Counted from the stretch's first letter, positions 42,494-52,147 are shown. The stretch: 64,000 bases of DNA from UBA5436 sp050951845 (GCA_050951845.1 JBMNJV010000001.1:744001-808000), one strand, 5' to 3'. The notes: generated by a model not told the origin, from the letters alone. A program made the numbers and translations.

Positions 42494-42558
42494 GATTTCA
42501 TTCAGGAACTCTGAACTGCTATTTTGCAGAGGGATAAGCGAGAAAGAAAAGGTTAATT

Positions 42559-43338
42559 ATGCTTGAATTACAAAATATCGTGAAATATTACAATCCGGGA
42601 ACGGTTAATGAAAATATCATTTTCCGGAACTTTAATTTAGCGATACCGTCAGGTCAGTTTATGACGATAATCGGCAGCAACGGTTCCGGCAAGACGTCAA
42701 TGCTCAATTTGATTTGCGGCAATATCAAACCGGATCAAGGTCAAATAATCATGGACGGCGAAAATACGACAAATGTGGCGGAACATGTCAGATATAAGAG
42801 GATGGGCCGGGTCTTTCAGGATCCGGCAGCGGGAACATGTCCTTCGATGACTTTATTGGAGAACTTATCTTTAGCAGATAATAAGAATAAAGCATGGAAT
42901 TTGACGAAAGCGGTCGAAAAACAACGCATTGACTTTTATCGGGAAAAATTGAAACGAGTGGGTTTGGGTTTAGAGAATAAATTGGATGAAGTTGTCGGTT
43001 CCTTTTCCGGCGGAGAACGGCAAGCCGTAGCTTTGTTGATGGCAACAATCACTCCGATTGATTATTTGATTTTAGACGAACATACGGCAGCACTGGATCC
43101 GAAAGCGGCGGAAACGATCATGCAACTGACCGCTGAAATCATTCAGGAACAGAATCTGACAACTTTAATGGTTACTCATAATTTGAACTATGCCTTGGAA
43201 TATGGTGACAGATTAATCATGCTGCATCAAGGCGAGATTTTACTTGATGCATCAGGGCAGGACAAATCTCAATTAAAACTTAATAATTTGTTAAACAAAT
43301 TTTTTGAAATATCTATTGAAGTCGGCAATGCCATCTGA
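42559..43338 (+). CDS. trpZ: ABC transporter ATPase (TrpZ-like), copy 2
   Basis: A 259-residue ATPase with Walker A GSNGSGKTS, GRVFQDPAAGTCPSM, signature SFSGGERQA, Walker B LILDEHTAALD and MVTHNLNYA. Parallel to the copy at 36765 and preceded by GAGAAAGAAAAGG. It completes the second ABC cassette. The two cassettes differ along their length, so the duplication is old. Confidence 0.92.
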   Translation: MLELQNIVKYYNPGTVNENIIFRNFNLAIPSGQFMTIIGSNGSGKTSMLNLICGNIKPDQGQIIMDGENTTNVAEHVRYKRMGRVFQDPAAGTCPSMTLLENLSLADNKNKAWNLTKAVEKQRIDFYREKLKRVGLGLENKLDEVVGSFSGGERQAVALLMATITPIDYLILDEHTAALDPKAAETIMQLTAEIIQEQNLTTLMVTHNLNYALEYGDRLIMLHQGEILLDASGQDKSQLKLNNLLNKFFEISIEVGNAI

Positions 43339-43501
43339 GACCATAATATTAGTAATATTTCTTTTTCAAAACAATGAAATCGTTCAAGAGTATTAGAGCT
43401 TTAGTGACAGAAATTTCTTGTTAATAAACAACAAAAATCGGAAAACAACATTGGAGAAGAACAACGATTTTTAAGAATTTTAACTAATATTGGAGGTTGA
43501 T

Positions 43502-44983
43502 ATGAATAAGAAAACAAAGATAATCAGAGTGATACTTTTGAGTATCAGTTTAATTTTATTATTAAATATGGCGGCTTGCTCGAAGAAAAAAGATTCTGGC
43601 GATTCAGATTCGAAAACAACTGACAGTCAAGCTGATGCTGACAACAATAACGAAGAAACAAAAGACGAAGAAACAGAAGACGAAGAAACAGAAACAAAAG
43701 ATGTAAAAGATGAAGATTCCAAGGATGCAAATTCAGATCAGGTTCCGGCTGATAACAAACAAGCCAACAAAAATGTTAATGATACGAGTACCGATTTGAT
43801 GGCTGATGTGAAAGCGCAAGAAATTCAACCGGACAGCGACATGCAAAAAGCAGATTTTATGCAAAAATTCTCGGTTGAAATGTTGCAAAATCTGAGCAAA
43901 AATTCAGAAAAAAATATTTTATTCTCACCTTTATCGATTTATTATGCTTTAGGCATGACCCATAATGCAGCGGCAAATAATACTTTGCAACAGATGACAG
44001 ATGTATTGCACAGTGATCCTGCAACCTTGAATCAATATCTGTTTTCCTATGATTCTCTGCTGAAACAACAAGACGAAACCGTAAAGCTCAATCTGGCAAA
44101 TTCTATCTGGTTCAATGCGGACGAAGCAGATACAATTCAGGTAAAACCCGAATTTTTACAAACGAACGCCGACTATTATAATGCGGCTTTACGTGAGCTT
44201 GCCTTCGATGATAATGCAAAAGATATTATTAATTCATGGGTTAACGAGAATACTAAAGAAATGATTCCGGAAATAATTGATGAGATTCCGGAAGAGGCGA
44301 TTATGTATTTGATTAATGCTTTGGCTTTTGAAGGTGAATGGCAGGTGAAATATGAAGAGGAAGACATTGAACAAGAAAATTTCTATCCGGATGAAAACAC
44401 ATACCAAGAAGTTCAGATGATGAAGTCGGAAGAAAATTATTATCTGGCTGATGAATATGCTCAAGGTTTCTTAAAGCCATATAAAAATCCGCGCTATGCA
44501 TTCATGGCATTATTGCCGAACTATGATGTGAAATTGTCTGACTATATTGCAAATCTTGATGCTGATTCCTTTAGTAAATTGCTTGATTCGGTATCTGAAG
44601 AACCGGTTTTGGCAGGAATTCCCCAATTCAAAACCGAGTGTTCATTTGAATTGAGTGAGAAGTTTAAAAATCTGGGCATGACCGATGCTTTTGATCCGGA
44701 TTATTCCGATTTTTCTAACGGTTTTGAAAGCGTTAATCCGATCGTGATAAACCGCATTTTACATAAAACATTTCTGGAAGTTGATGCCGAGGGCACCAAA
44801 GCGGCAGCTGTGACAGCGGTAGAAATGGAGAAGTGTTCAATGGAAATACCAGAAGAAAAAACAGTTTATTTGACGAGTCCTTTCCTGTATTTCATCATCG
44901 ATACCGAACTTCAAGTCCCGATTTTCGTTGGTCAAATGCTGAAAATTGACGATGTAGAGGTTATGACATTCGAACACAAATAA
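43502..44983 (+). CDS. Serpin-type protease inhibitor lipoprotein
   Basis: A 493-residue lipoprotein (Cys26 in MAACSKK) with an Asp/Glu/Thr-rich linker (about 30-110) and a serpin domain: NILFSPLSIYYALGMTHNAA, LINALAFEGEWQVKY, and the hinge EVDAEGTKAAAVTAV leading into the reactive loop VEMEKCSMEIPEEKTVYLTS and FLYFIID. The hinge is alanine-rich as in inhibitory serpins. The bait region contains a Cys, and the P1 residue cannot be set with confidence. ATG at 43502 follows GGAGGTTG. It would face the outside of the cell and trap proteases, perhaps host or self; unlinked to a protease gene here. Confidence 0.88.
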   Translation: MNKKTKIIRVILLSISLILLLNMAACSKKKDSGDSDSKTTDSQADADNNNEETKDEETEDEETETKDVKDEDSKDANSDQVPADNKQANKNVNDTSTDLMADVKAQEIQPDSDMQKADFMQKFSVEMLQNLSKNSEKNILFSPLSIYYALGMTHNAAANNTLQQMTDVLHSDPATLNQYLFSYDSLLKQQDETVKLNLANSIWFNADEADTIQVKPEFLQTNADYYNAALRELAFDDNAKDIINSWVNENTKEMIPEIIDEIPEEAIMYLINALAFEGEWQVKYEEEDIEQENFYPDENTYQEVQMMKSEENYYLADEYAQGFLKPYKNPRYAFMALLPNYDVKLSDYIANLDADSFSKLLDSVSEEPVLAGIPQFKTECSFELSEKFKNLGMTDAFDPDYSDFSNGFESVNPIVINRILHKTFLEVDAEGTKAAAVTAVEMEKCSMEIPEEKTVYLTSPFLYFIIDTELQVPIFVGQMLKIDDVEVMTFEHK

Positions 44984-44987
44984 TTTT

Positions 44988-45057
44988 ACAAGCAAATTAA
45001 CAAGCAAATTAACAAGCAAATTAATAAGCAAATTAATAAGCAAATTAATAAGCAAAT
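44988..45057. repeat. 12-13-base tandem repeat after the serpin gene
   Basis: AAATTAACAAGC / AAATTAATAAGC units repeat about five and a half times, starting at the stop codon region of the serpin gene. Confidence 0.85.
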
Positions 45058-45080
45058 AAAAGTTGAGTTGAACTCCCGGA

Positions 45081-45133
45081 CTGGCAATTTAACGAGATAA
45101 ACTATTAAGTTTGTTGAATTGCCAGTTTGTTGT
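45081..45133 (+). terminator. Terminator of the serpin gene
   Basis: CTGGCAATTTAAC (from 45081) pairs with GTTGAATTGCCAG (to 45125) across a 27-base loop, followed by TTTGTTGTTTT. Confidence 0.7.
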
Positions 45134-45486
45134 TTTATCATTCTCAAAATTTTTTTATTTTCTTAATTTTCTAAATTATAGATACTGACCCTCCTTATTT
45201 TTCCTGATACAATATAATTAGCTCAAAATCAGATCCTTAGTTTTTTGTTTAGTCTTTATAATATTGCACAGAATTAGGGTGAGCTTTTTGATTTTATTTA
45301 AGATTAACTTGGTCTGAGAAAAATGGATTTTTATTGAAGATTAAGGTTGGATTTCAACTGAAATCAGCAGTTAAGCACAATTCAAGAATTTGAAACAGCT
45401 CTCAGCATAGTTTAGGAATTTGAAACAGCTCTCAGCATAATTTTAAAATTTACCAGAAGCATAATCATCATAAGGAGACGTACGCA
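45134..45486. other. AT-rich leader of the first SH3-tail protein gene
   Basis: No gene. A 34-base block containing GAATTTGAAACAGCTCTCAGCATA is tandemly doubled near 45384-45440. The ribosome-binding site AAGGAGACGTACGCA that precedes the start is shared with the paralogs at 49149 and 59004. Confidence 0.45.
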
Positions 45487-48051
45487 ATGAGGAAGAAAAA
45501 TTTTGCACAAAAGACAATGATTCTATTAGTTTTATTTGCATTAGTTTTCGGAAGTATTTTCACAGAGCAGGTTAAAGCTGAACCGCTTGATGCGGACGAA
45601 GTCGAAAGTACTGAAGCTGTATCAACTGAACCTGATTTATCGGCAACAGCTGAACCGGGTAACAATGAGCCTGATGCCGTAGAACCGGAACTTGAAACAT
45701 CGGAAACAATAGTGAATGATCCGGATCAGAAATCAAATGAGGAAGTAAATCCGGAAGCGCAGGAAGCGAATGATGCTGTGCCAACTGAAAGCGAAAGTGA
45801 AACCGGAGCAGCCGGATCGGAAACCGAAGACAGCGAATTATCGCCGGAACCGGGAACCGAAGAAACAACTGAACCGACCGAAGCAGCGACCGAACCGACC
45901 GAAGCAGCGACTGAACCGACCGAATCAGCGATCGAACAGGCAGAAGCAGCGACCGAACAGGCAGAAGCAGCGACTGAGACGAAGGAAGCAGGAAATGAAC
46001 CGACTGAACCGGCAGAAGAAGTAGCTGAACCGACAAGTCAAACTACTGAAGCAGAATTGGATACTGAAACATCTGAAACTGAAGAAGATCCTGATCCAAC
46101 GGTAATAAAAGATGCAATTGAAGATGCGATAACGGAATTGGAAACTGATTCCATTGCCGGTCAAAGCCGAGCCAGTCACAGCGATTTTGTTATTGATCCG
46201 AATACCGGCGTTATAACCGATTATACAGGAGCAGGCGGTGAATTGAGCATTCCGGCATATATTAGTGGTATACAGGTAAAAGAAATCGGCAGTGGTGCTT
46301 TTAAAATGAAAGGACTAACAAAAGTTACAATTCCTTATACGGTAACTGCAATTCGTGCAGGTGCCTTCAGAGAGAATAAAATTGCCAGTGTAACAATTCC
46401 GGGTTCTGTAAGAGTGATTGATGATGCAGCTTTTTATAGAAACAAACTAACCGGTGTAAAAATTCCGAACTCTGTTACCAGTATTGGTAAATCTGCTTTC
46501 GAATACAATTTATTGACCAGTGTTATAATTCCTGACACGGTTAAATATGTTTTCGAATATGCTTTTTATAACAATAATTTGACATATGTTAAACTGTCCA
46601 ATTCATTAGAAACGATACATAAGGGGTCATTTCGTCAAAATCACTTAACATCATTGACAATTCCCGACTCTGTCAAAACAATAGAACAATCTGCTTTTAA
46701 TGATAATCACTTGGAAGAAGTAACGATTCCGAATTCAGTTGTTACGATTTATGCGTATGCATTCTATAATAACAAATTGACGGAAGTTGTAATACCGCGC
46801 TCGGTGAAAAATATTGGTTATAGTGCTTTTAGAGACAATCGGATTGTTCAAGCGACAGTTCCCAGGAGTTTTGAGCTTTATCAACCAGGGAGTGGTTCTA
46901 ATTGGTATTATGACTACTCAATGACTAAAATACTAGGTGGTATCTTCGACAGTGGCGTAGCAATATCTTATCATGCAGATCTTACCAGATACATCAAAGC
47001 AAAATCGATTATTAGGGATAGTCCGAATGGAAACAGAATCGCGCTGCTTTGGCGACCGCTCTTTGTAAGCGGTTATTATGAAGGTTCATGGTTCAGATTT
47101 ACCTATAACGGAGAACCTGCCTATGTTGCAGCAGGTTTAGTTACTACCGGCAATCCTGCAATGACCGGATATGCCAAACAAAATTTGTATGTAAGAAATG
47201 CCCCGAACGGATCAATTATCGGTACAGTCCCGATCGGTCGCCAAGTTCAAGGTGTTTTGGTAGGCAATATGGTAAGGATTACCCATAACGGTCAGACCGG
47301 TTATATCTATGCCGTGCTTTTGCAAGCGAATCCGGTTCGGATCAGCAGATATGTAATGGCGGACTCAAATATCAGAACAAGTCCGAACGGCAGTATAGTC
47401 TATAAAAGCAGATTACCGTTCTATGTAACCGGAACAATCAGGGGCAGTTGGCTGCATTATAAAGTCGGAGATGCTGATCGATATGTTTATTTGACCAATC
47501 TTACAAGCTCATCTCCGAGTATAACCGGTTATGCAAGCGGTAAACTCAATGTCCGCCGCAGTCCGAACGGCAGTCTGATCGGTTCTTATCCTATAGGCAG
47601 GCAAATTTCGGGAACCTTGATCAGAGAATGGGTCAGAGTCAATTATAACGGTCAAACAGGATATGTCTATGCGAAAAATCTGCAAGCAGTACCTGTTAGA
47701 CTGAAATGTTATGTATTAGCCAATTCAATAATCAGGAGCAGTCCGAACGGCAGTATAATAAGCCGACCGTGGCGCCCTTACTTGGTAACCGGAACAATTC
47801 AGGGAGCCTGGTTAAGATATACTAATAACGGAAGATCATCTTATGTTGCAATGAGTTCAACAACGACCAAAAATCCGCCGATCACCGGCTATGCGAAACA
47901 AACATTGTATGTGAGATATACACCGAACGGAAGTGTTGTAGCAACGCTTCCTGCAGGTTACAGAGTGAGCGGAGTGCTGGTCGGTAACATGGTCAGGTTT
48001 ACTTATAACGGCAGAACAGCCTATGTCTACGCTGTTTTTCTCAGAAAATAA
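45487..48051 (+). CDS. Secreted BspA-type LRR protein with SH3-like repeat tail (array member 1)
   Basis: An 854-residue secreted protein. Signal peptide 1-31 (FAQKTMILLVLFALVFGS, cleaved near VKA); acidic Thr/Glu/Pro-rich linker to about 225 with EAATEPTEAATEP-type repeats; about ten BspA-type leucine-rich repeats (LTSVIIPDTVKYVFEYAFYN pattern) at 231-467; then, from about 500 to the end, five or six alternating SH3-like repeats (types NxIIRxSPNGS...WRP and LYVRNxPNGS...GYxVSGVLVG). No sorting motif follows; wall binding through the SH3 repeats is likely. The last 240 codons are nearly identical to those of the gene at 59004. Likely adhesin; ligand unknown. A strong terminator follows. Confidence 0.85.
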   Translation: MRKKNFAQKTMILLVLFALVFGSIFTEQVKAEPLDADEVESTEAVSTEPDLSATAEPGNNEPDAVEPELETSETIVNDPDQKSNEEVNPEAQEANDAVPTESESETGAAGSETEDSELSPEPGTEETTEPTEAATEPTEAATEPTESAIEQAEAATEQAEAATETKEAGNEPTEPAEEVAEPTSQTTEAELDTETSETEEDPDPTVIKDAIEDAITELETDSIAGQSRASHSDFVIDPNTGVITDYTGAGGELSIPAYISGIQVKEIGSGAFKMKGLTKVTIPYTVTAIRAGAFRENKIASVTIPGSVRVIDDAAFYRNKLTGVKIPNSVTSIGKSAFEYNLLTSVIIPDTVKYVFEYAFYNNNLTYVKLSNSLETIHKGSFRQNHLTSLTIPDSVKTIEQSAFNDNHLEEVTIPNSVVTIYAYAFYNNKLTEVVIPRSVKNIGYSAFRDNRIVQATVPRSFELYQPGSGSNWYYDYSMTKILGGIFDSGVAISYHADLTRYIKAKSIIRDSPNGNRIALLWRPLFVSGYYEGSWFRFTYNGEPAYVAAGLVTTGNPAMTGYAKQNLYVRNAPNGSIIGTVPIGRQVQGVLVGNMVRITHNGQTGYIYAVLLQANPVRISRYVMADSNIRTSPNGSIVYKSRLPFYVTGTIRGSWLHYKVGDADRYVYLTNLTSSSPSITGYASGKLNVRRSPNGSLIGSYPIGRQISGTLIREWVRVNYNGQTGYVYAKNLQAVPVRLKCYVLANSIIRSSPNGSIISRPWRPYLVTGTIQGAWLRYTNNGRSSYVAMSSTTTKNPPITGYAKQTLYVRYTPNGSVVATLPAGYRVSGVLVGNMVRFTYNGRTAYVYAVFLRK

Positions 48052-48104
48052 AAAGCTGAGGCAATAAAGAAAAAACAAATTTCACAGGTATTATAGAATC
48101 TTAA

Positions 48105-48152
48105 AAGTGTAGATATCAGAGAGTTTTAACTCTGATATCTACACTTATTTTT
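48105..48152 (+). terminator. Terminator of array member 1
   Basis: A perfect 17-bp stem: AAGTGTAGATATCAGAG (48105-48121) with CTCTGATATCTACACTT (48130-48146), then ATTTTT. The IS200 insertion starts right at its T-run. An identical stem ends member 2 at 52148. Confidence 0.95.
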
Positions 48153-48235
48153 GTTTGCTTTAGCAAGTTGAGCGAAGCGAAACAAAAAACCACCTGCTAT
48201 GCAGGTGGAAGAAGTAAAGCTTAAGCTTCAAGAAG

Positions 48236-48294
48236 CAAAACCTCCGTGCTAGACTGTGTGAGCTACCAGGCGCACACAAAACAAGGAGGTTTTG
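48236..48294 (+). promoter_or_regulatory. tnpA leader hairpin sequestering the ribosome-binding site
   Basis: CAAAACCTCC (48236-48245) pairs perfectly with GGAGGTTTTG (48285-48294), burying the GGAGG that serves the start at 48300. IS200 elements are known to keep transposase low with such a stem. Confidence 0.85.
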
Positions 48295-48299
48295 ACCTA

Positions 48300-48776
48300 A
48301 TGAAAGGTGAACAAAGTTTATCACATACGAAGTGGGAGTGTAAGTACCATATAGTATTTGCTCCTAAATATCGCAGGAAAGTAATATATGGAAAATTATG
48401 GCGAGATATCAGTCAGATATTAATAGAATTATGTAGAAGAAAAGGGATAGAAATATTAGAAGCGGAAGCCTGTATAGATCATATTCACATGCTAGTAACG
48501 ATACCGCCCAAATATAGTATATCGTCAGTAATGGGTTACCTAAAAGGAAAAAGCAGCTTAATCATCTTCGACCGCCACGCAAATTTAAAATATAAATACG
48601 GAAACCGACACTTCTGGTGTCGCGGGTATTATGTAAGTACAATCGGGAAAAATGAAAAAAAGATAAGAGAGTATATAGCGAATCAATTAAACGAGGATTA
48701 TTATCAAGATCAGATAAGCCTAAAAGAATATGTAGACCCGTTTACGGGGAAGCGAGTGGAAGAAAGCAAGAAGTAG
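48300..48776 (+). CDS. tnpA: IS200-type Y1 transposase TnpA
   Basis: A 158-residue HUH-type single-strand transposase of normal length: HIVFAPKYRRKVI near the N-terminus, HIH (61-63, in DHIHMLVTIPPK) for metal binding, SSVMGYLKGKSSL, and EYIANQ with catalytic Tyr125. ATG at 48300 is chosen over the longer frame because the GGAGG of the hairpin leader serves it. It cuts and joins single-stranded DNA at the hairpin ends. The frame is intact, so the element could be active. No TnpB partner. Confidence 0.95.
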   Translation: MKGEQSLSHTKWECKYHIVFAPKYRRKVIYGKLWRDISQILIELCRRKGIEILEAEACIDHIHMLVTIPPKYSISSVMGYLKGKSSLIIFDRHANLKYKYGNRHFWCRGYYVSTIGKNEKKIREYIANQLNEDYYQDQISLKEYVDPFTGKRVEESKK

Positions 48777-48970
48777 ACTGCTTTAGCAGTAGCTGAGAAA
48801 AAAGGTGCAAGAGGTAGTAGTTCAGGCGGGCGTCAAGCCCAGCCGGTAAAAGCCCCTTATAGGGGCAGAACAAACTGCCGGCTTAGCCGGCAGTTTTGAT
48901 TGTTCCCGATTTTTTTGCTGTTTAATTATCTGCATAACCTGATACCACAACATATAAAACCTAAACCCGG

Positions 48971-49012
48971 GATCTGTTGAGTAATCCTTAAATTACTCAA
49001 CGGATCTTTGTC
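48971..49012 (+). terminator. Second hairpin downstream of array member 1
   Basis: GATCTGTTGAGTAAT (48971-48985) pairs with ATTACTCAACGGATC (48992-49006), then TTTGTCTTTT. It is repeated after member 2 at 52306, so it belongs to the duplicated flank rather than to the IS. Confidence 0.7.
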
Positions 49013-49148
49013 TTTTATCAGGTTTTGAATTATGATTGAAGAAGTATCGATGGAACATATAATATTAACATATAATATTGAATAATTATTAAATAATCGA
49101 AACAATCTACCGGTACAATTCAAGAATTTCTACAAGGAGACATACGAA

Positions 49149-52094
49149 ATGAGGAAGAATAATTTTGCACAAAAAACATTAATTCTATTAGTTTTATTTG
49201 CATTAGTTTTCGGAAGTGTTTTCACAGAGCAGGTTAAAGCTGAACCGCTGGATGCGAACGAAGCCGAAAACTCAGAAGCGGCACTTACTGAAGCTGATTT
49301 GTCGGCAGAAGCTGAACCGGGTAGCAGTGAGTCTGATAACGTTGAACCGGAACTTGAAACACCTGCAACAATAGCGAGTGATTCAGATCAGGAAACAAAT
49401 GAGGAATCAAATCAGGAAGTAAATGAAGTAGTATCAACTGAGAGAGAAAGTGAAGCCGGAGCAGTCGGATCGGAAACCGTAGACAACGAGTTATTGCCGG
49501 AACCGGGAATAGAAGAAACAATTGAATCAACAGATGGAGCGACCGAACCTACAGAAAAAGCGCCTGAACCGACCGAAGAGGCAATTGAGCCTACAGAAGA
49601 AACAATTGAGCCTGAAGATGAAGTAGCTGAATCTGCAGAAGTTGCAGCTGAATCAACCGGAGAAACTGAATCGACAAAACAAACAAGTGACAACACGGAA
49701 GAGTTGCCAATGCTCAATAAACAGAGAAATGGGGGAACGATTAGTCAGGCGACAATTGAAAGTGCAATAAACTGGTCTAATTCAAAAATGGGAAGCAGGA
49801 ACTGGAATGGATTATGTTTGAAATTTGTTAACGATGCATACCAAGCGAGTGGTATACATGTAACAAGATACTATGATGCGAAAATTGCGGGAGACCATTT
49901 GATTACTAATACAGATCATAATCCACCACGCGGAGCATATGTATTCTATGATTCTCCTAAGCAGCCTCACGGGCATGTCTCGATATCCTTAGGTAATGGA
50001 CAAGTAATTCATGCGTATGGTTCAGTGCAAGTGGGAAATTTGATTCCTTATTCGCATTTAGTATACAGAGGCTGGGGTTTTGTAAATGGAATGACTCCGG
50101 AAAATACCCAGCCACCGACAACCGGAAATTTGGATGATATCGTAACCGGATACTGGGTTGAAGGATTGACAGCAACAGATGCAACTTTTAGAACGGCATT
50201 CCATACGGCACAGCGTACAAGCTCTTTTGGCTGTTATTTTGGCAGTGATCCCAATAATTTAACTCACAAAGAAGAAACTTATCCAAATCCTCATTCCGTA
50301 ATGTATTATAATTGCAATAAGTGGTTTGGAGCACTTCAGCCTGACACTACATATTATTATAAATTCTATGCTGTAATAGGCGGTACCAGATATGATGGAT
50401 CACTGCAGTCGTTCAGAACGGCATCAACAACCGGAAATTTGGATGATATCGTAACCGGATACTGGGTTGAAGGATTGACAGCAACAGACGCAACTTTTAG
50501 AACGGCATTTCATACGGCACAGCGTACAAGCTCTTTTGGCTGCTATTTTGGCAGTGATCCCAATAACTTAACTCACAAAGAAGAAACTTATCCAAATCCT
50601 CATTCCGTAATGTATTACAATTGCAATAAGTGGTTTGGAGCACTTCAGCCTGACACTACATATTATTATAAATTCTATGCTGTAATAGGCGGTACCAGAT
50701 ATGATGGTTCGCTGCAATCATTTACGACGCCTGCGATCGCACCGACATCAGCAAACTTAACCGTTTCTTCAAATTCTGTGACAGAGGGAGAAACCTTGAC
50801 CTTCACTGCCAGTGGTGATAATAATCCTGAAAAATACACAATAGGAATCGATAAGGATTCGGAAAGAGTACTTACTCAGGATATGGCGGAAGGGGTCTTG
50901 TCAATCAACACACTGGTTGCCGGAGAATACACTGCATATGTAACTGCAGCCAACTCAGCAGGTTCCACAGATTCGGCAAGGATTACCTTCACTGTTGTTG
51001 AAGCAAAACCTGTAATAGTTAGAGGCTATATATATGCGAATTCAATAATCAGAAGTGCGCCGAACGGTAACATCATCACAAAACTATGGCGACCAATCTT
51101 AATAACGGGGACAATAGAGGGAGCATGGCTGAAGTTTACCTATAACGGAAGAACAGCATATGTTGCAGCTAAGTTAGTAACTAACAGAAATCCTGCAATG
51201 ACCGGCTATGCCAAACAAAAACTTTATGTAAGAAATACGCCTAACGGGGCAGTCACGGATACAATACTGCGCGGTACTCAAGTCAAGGGTGTCCTGGTCG
51301 GTAATATGGTGAGATTTACTCATAAAGGAAAGACCGCATATGTATATGCCGTACTCTTACAGAAGAATCCTGTCCGTGCAACCACTTATATATTAGCGAA
51401 TTCAATAATCAGAAGTGCACCGAACGGCAGTATAGTCAGCAGACCGTGGCGCCCGTTTTTGGTAACCGGAATAATCGAAGGCGCATGGTTTAAATTTACC
51501 TATAACGGAAGTACTGCTTATGTTGCATTGCGTTCCACGACAACGAGAAATCCCGTAATAAGCGGTTATGCCAAACAAAAATTATATGTAAGAAATACGC
51601 CGAACGGATCAGTCACGGATACAATACTGCGCGGTACTCAAGTCAAGGGTGTCCTTGTCGGTAATATGGTGAGATTTACTCACAAAGGAAAGACCGCATA
51701 TGTATATGCCGTACTCTTACAAAAGAATCCTGTACCTGCAAAAACAACGCGATACATATATGCCAATTCGATAATCAGGAGCAGCCCGAACGGCAGTATA
51801 GTCACCAGACCGTGGCGCCCGCTTCGTGTGAGCGGTACAATTCAGGGAACCTGGTTCAAGTTTACCTATAACGGTAAACCGGCCTATGTGGCAATTCGTT
51901 CCACGACAACAAGAAATCCCGTGATGACCGGTTATGCCAAACAAAAACTATATGTGAGAAATACGCCGAACGGAAGTGTTGTTACAACTGTACCGAAAGG
52001 TTACAGAGTAAGCGGAGTCCTGGTCGGTAACATGGTCAGGTTTACTTACAACGGCAGAACAGCCTATGTCTATGCTGTATTTCTCAGAAAATAA
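49149..52094 (+). CDS. Secreted cysteine-peptidase-like (CHAP/NlpC-like) protein with SH3-like tail (array member 2)
   Basis: A 981-residue protein. Same signal peptide as member 1 (1-31); Glu/Thr-rich linker to about 185; an amidase-like domain at about 196-315 with NGLCLKFVNDAY (Cys) and HGHVSISLGNGQVIHAYG (His), of the CHAP or NlpC/P60 kind; two 103-residue fibronectin-like modules (TGNLDDIVTGYWVEGLTATD) that are almost identical even in DNA; an Ig-like domain (LTVSSNSVTEGETLTFTASG, about 530-615); and six or so SH3-like repeats from about 625 to the end. It probably acts on peptidoglycan or a peptide; the active-site reading is by motif only. Confidence 0.85.
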   Translation: MRKNNFAQKTLILLVLFALVFGSVFTEQVKAEPLDANEAENSEAALTEADLSAEAEPGSSESDNVEPELETPATIASDSDQETNEESNQEVNEVVSTERESEAGAVGSETVDNELLPEPGIEETIESTDGATEPTEKAPEPTEEAIEPTEETIEPEDEVAESAEVAAESTGETESTKQTSDNTEELPMLNKQRNGGTISQATIESAINWSNSKMGSRNWNGLCLKFVNDAYQASGIHVTRYYDAKIAGDHLITNTDHNPPRGAYVFYDSPKQPHGHVSISLGNGQVIHAYGSVQVGNLIPYSHLVYRGWGFVNGMTPENTQPPTTGNLDDIVTGYWVEGLTATDATFRTAFHTAQRTSSFGCYFGSDPNNLTHKEETYPNPHSVMYYNCNKWFGALQPDTTYYYKFYAVIGGTRYDGSLQSFRTASTTGNLDDIVTGYWVEGLTATDATFRTAFHTAQRTSSFGCYFGSDPNNLTHKEETYPNPHSVMYYNCNKWFGALQPDTTYYYKFYAVIGGTRYDGSLQSFTTPAIAPTSANLTVSSNSVTEGETLTFTASGDNNPEKYTIGIDKDSERVLTQDMAEGVLSINTLVAGEYTAYVTAANSAGSTDSARITFTVVEAKPVIVRGYIYANSIIRSAPNGNIITKLWRPILITGTIEGAWLKFTYNGRTAYVAAKLVTNRNPAMTGYAKQKLYVRNTPNGAVTDTILRGTQVKGVLVGNMVRFTHKGKTAYVYAVLLQKNPVRATTYILANSIIRSAPNGSIVSRPWRPFLVTGIIEGAWFKFTYNGSTAYVALRSTTTRNPVISGYAKQKLYVRNTPNGSVTDTILRGTQVKGVLVGNMVRFTHKGKTAYVYAVLLQKNPVPAKTTRYIYANSIIRSSPNGSIVTRPWRPLRVSGTIQGTWFKFTYNGKPAYVAIRSTTTRNPVMTGYAKQKLYVRNTPNGSVVTTVPKGYRVSGVLVGNMVRFTYNGRTAYVYAVFLRK
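50121..50738. repeat. 309-bp tandem duplication inside array member 2
   Basis: The unit starting ACCGGAAATTTGGATGATAT at 50121 restarts at 50430, exactly 309 bp (103 codons) later, with only scattered differences, mostly silent. A recent in-frame module duplication. Confidence 0.9.
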
Positions 52095-52147
52095 AAAGCT
52101 GAGACAGTAAAGAAAAAACAATTTTCACAGGTATTATAGAATCTTAA

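Larger units (their letters stand above)
48153..48899. mobile_element. IS200-type insertion sequence
   Basis: Boundaries come from the paralogous, unoccupied site at 52190-52207: the left flank ends in ACTTATTTTT and the right flank resumes TTGTTCCCGA, which together rebuild the seven-T run of that site. The 747-bp element has subterminal hairpins (CCACCTGC/GCAGGTGG at 48190-48208; CTGCCGGC/GCCGGCAG at 48875-48893), no inverted ends and no target duplication, as expected for the family. Confidence 0.92.

Noticed and set aside
48246..48299. Longer start for the IS200 transposase
   Set aside because: The extra codons lie in the leader hairpin loop and the GGAGG serves the ATG at 48300.
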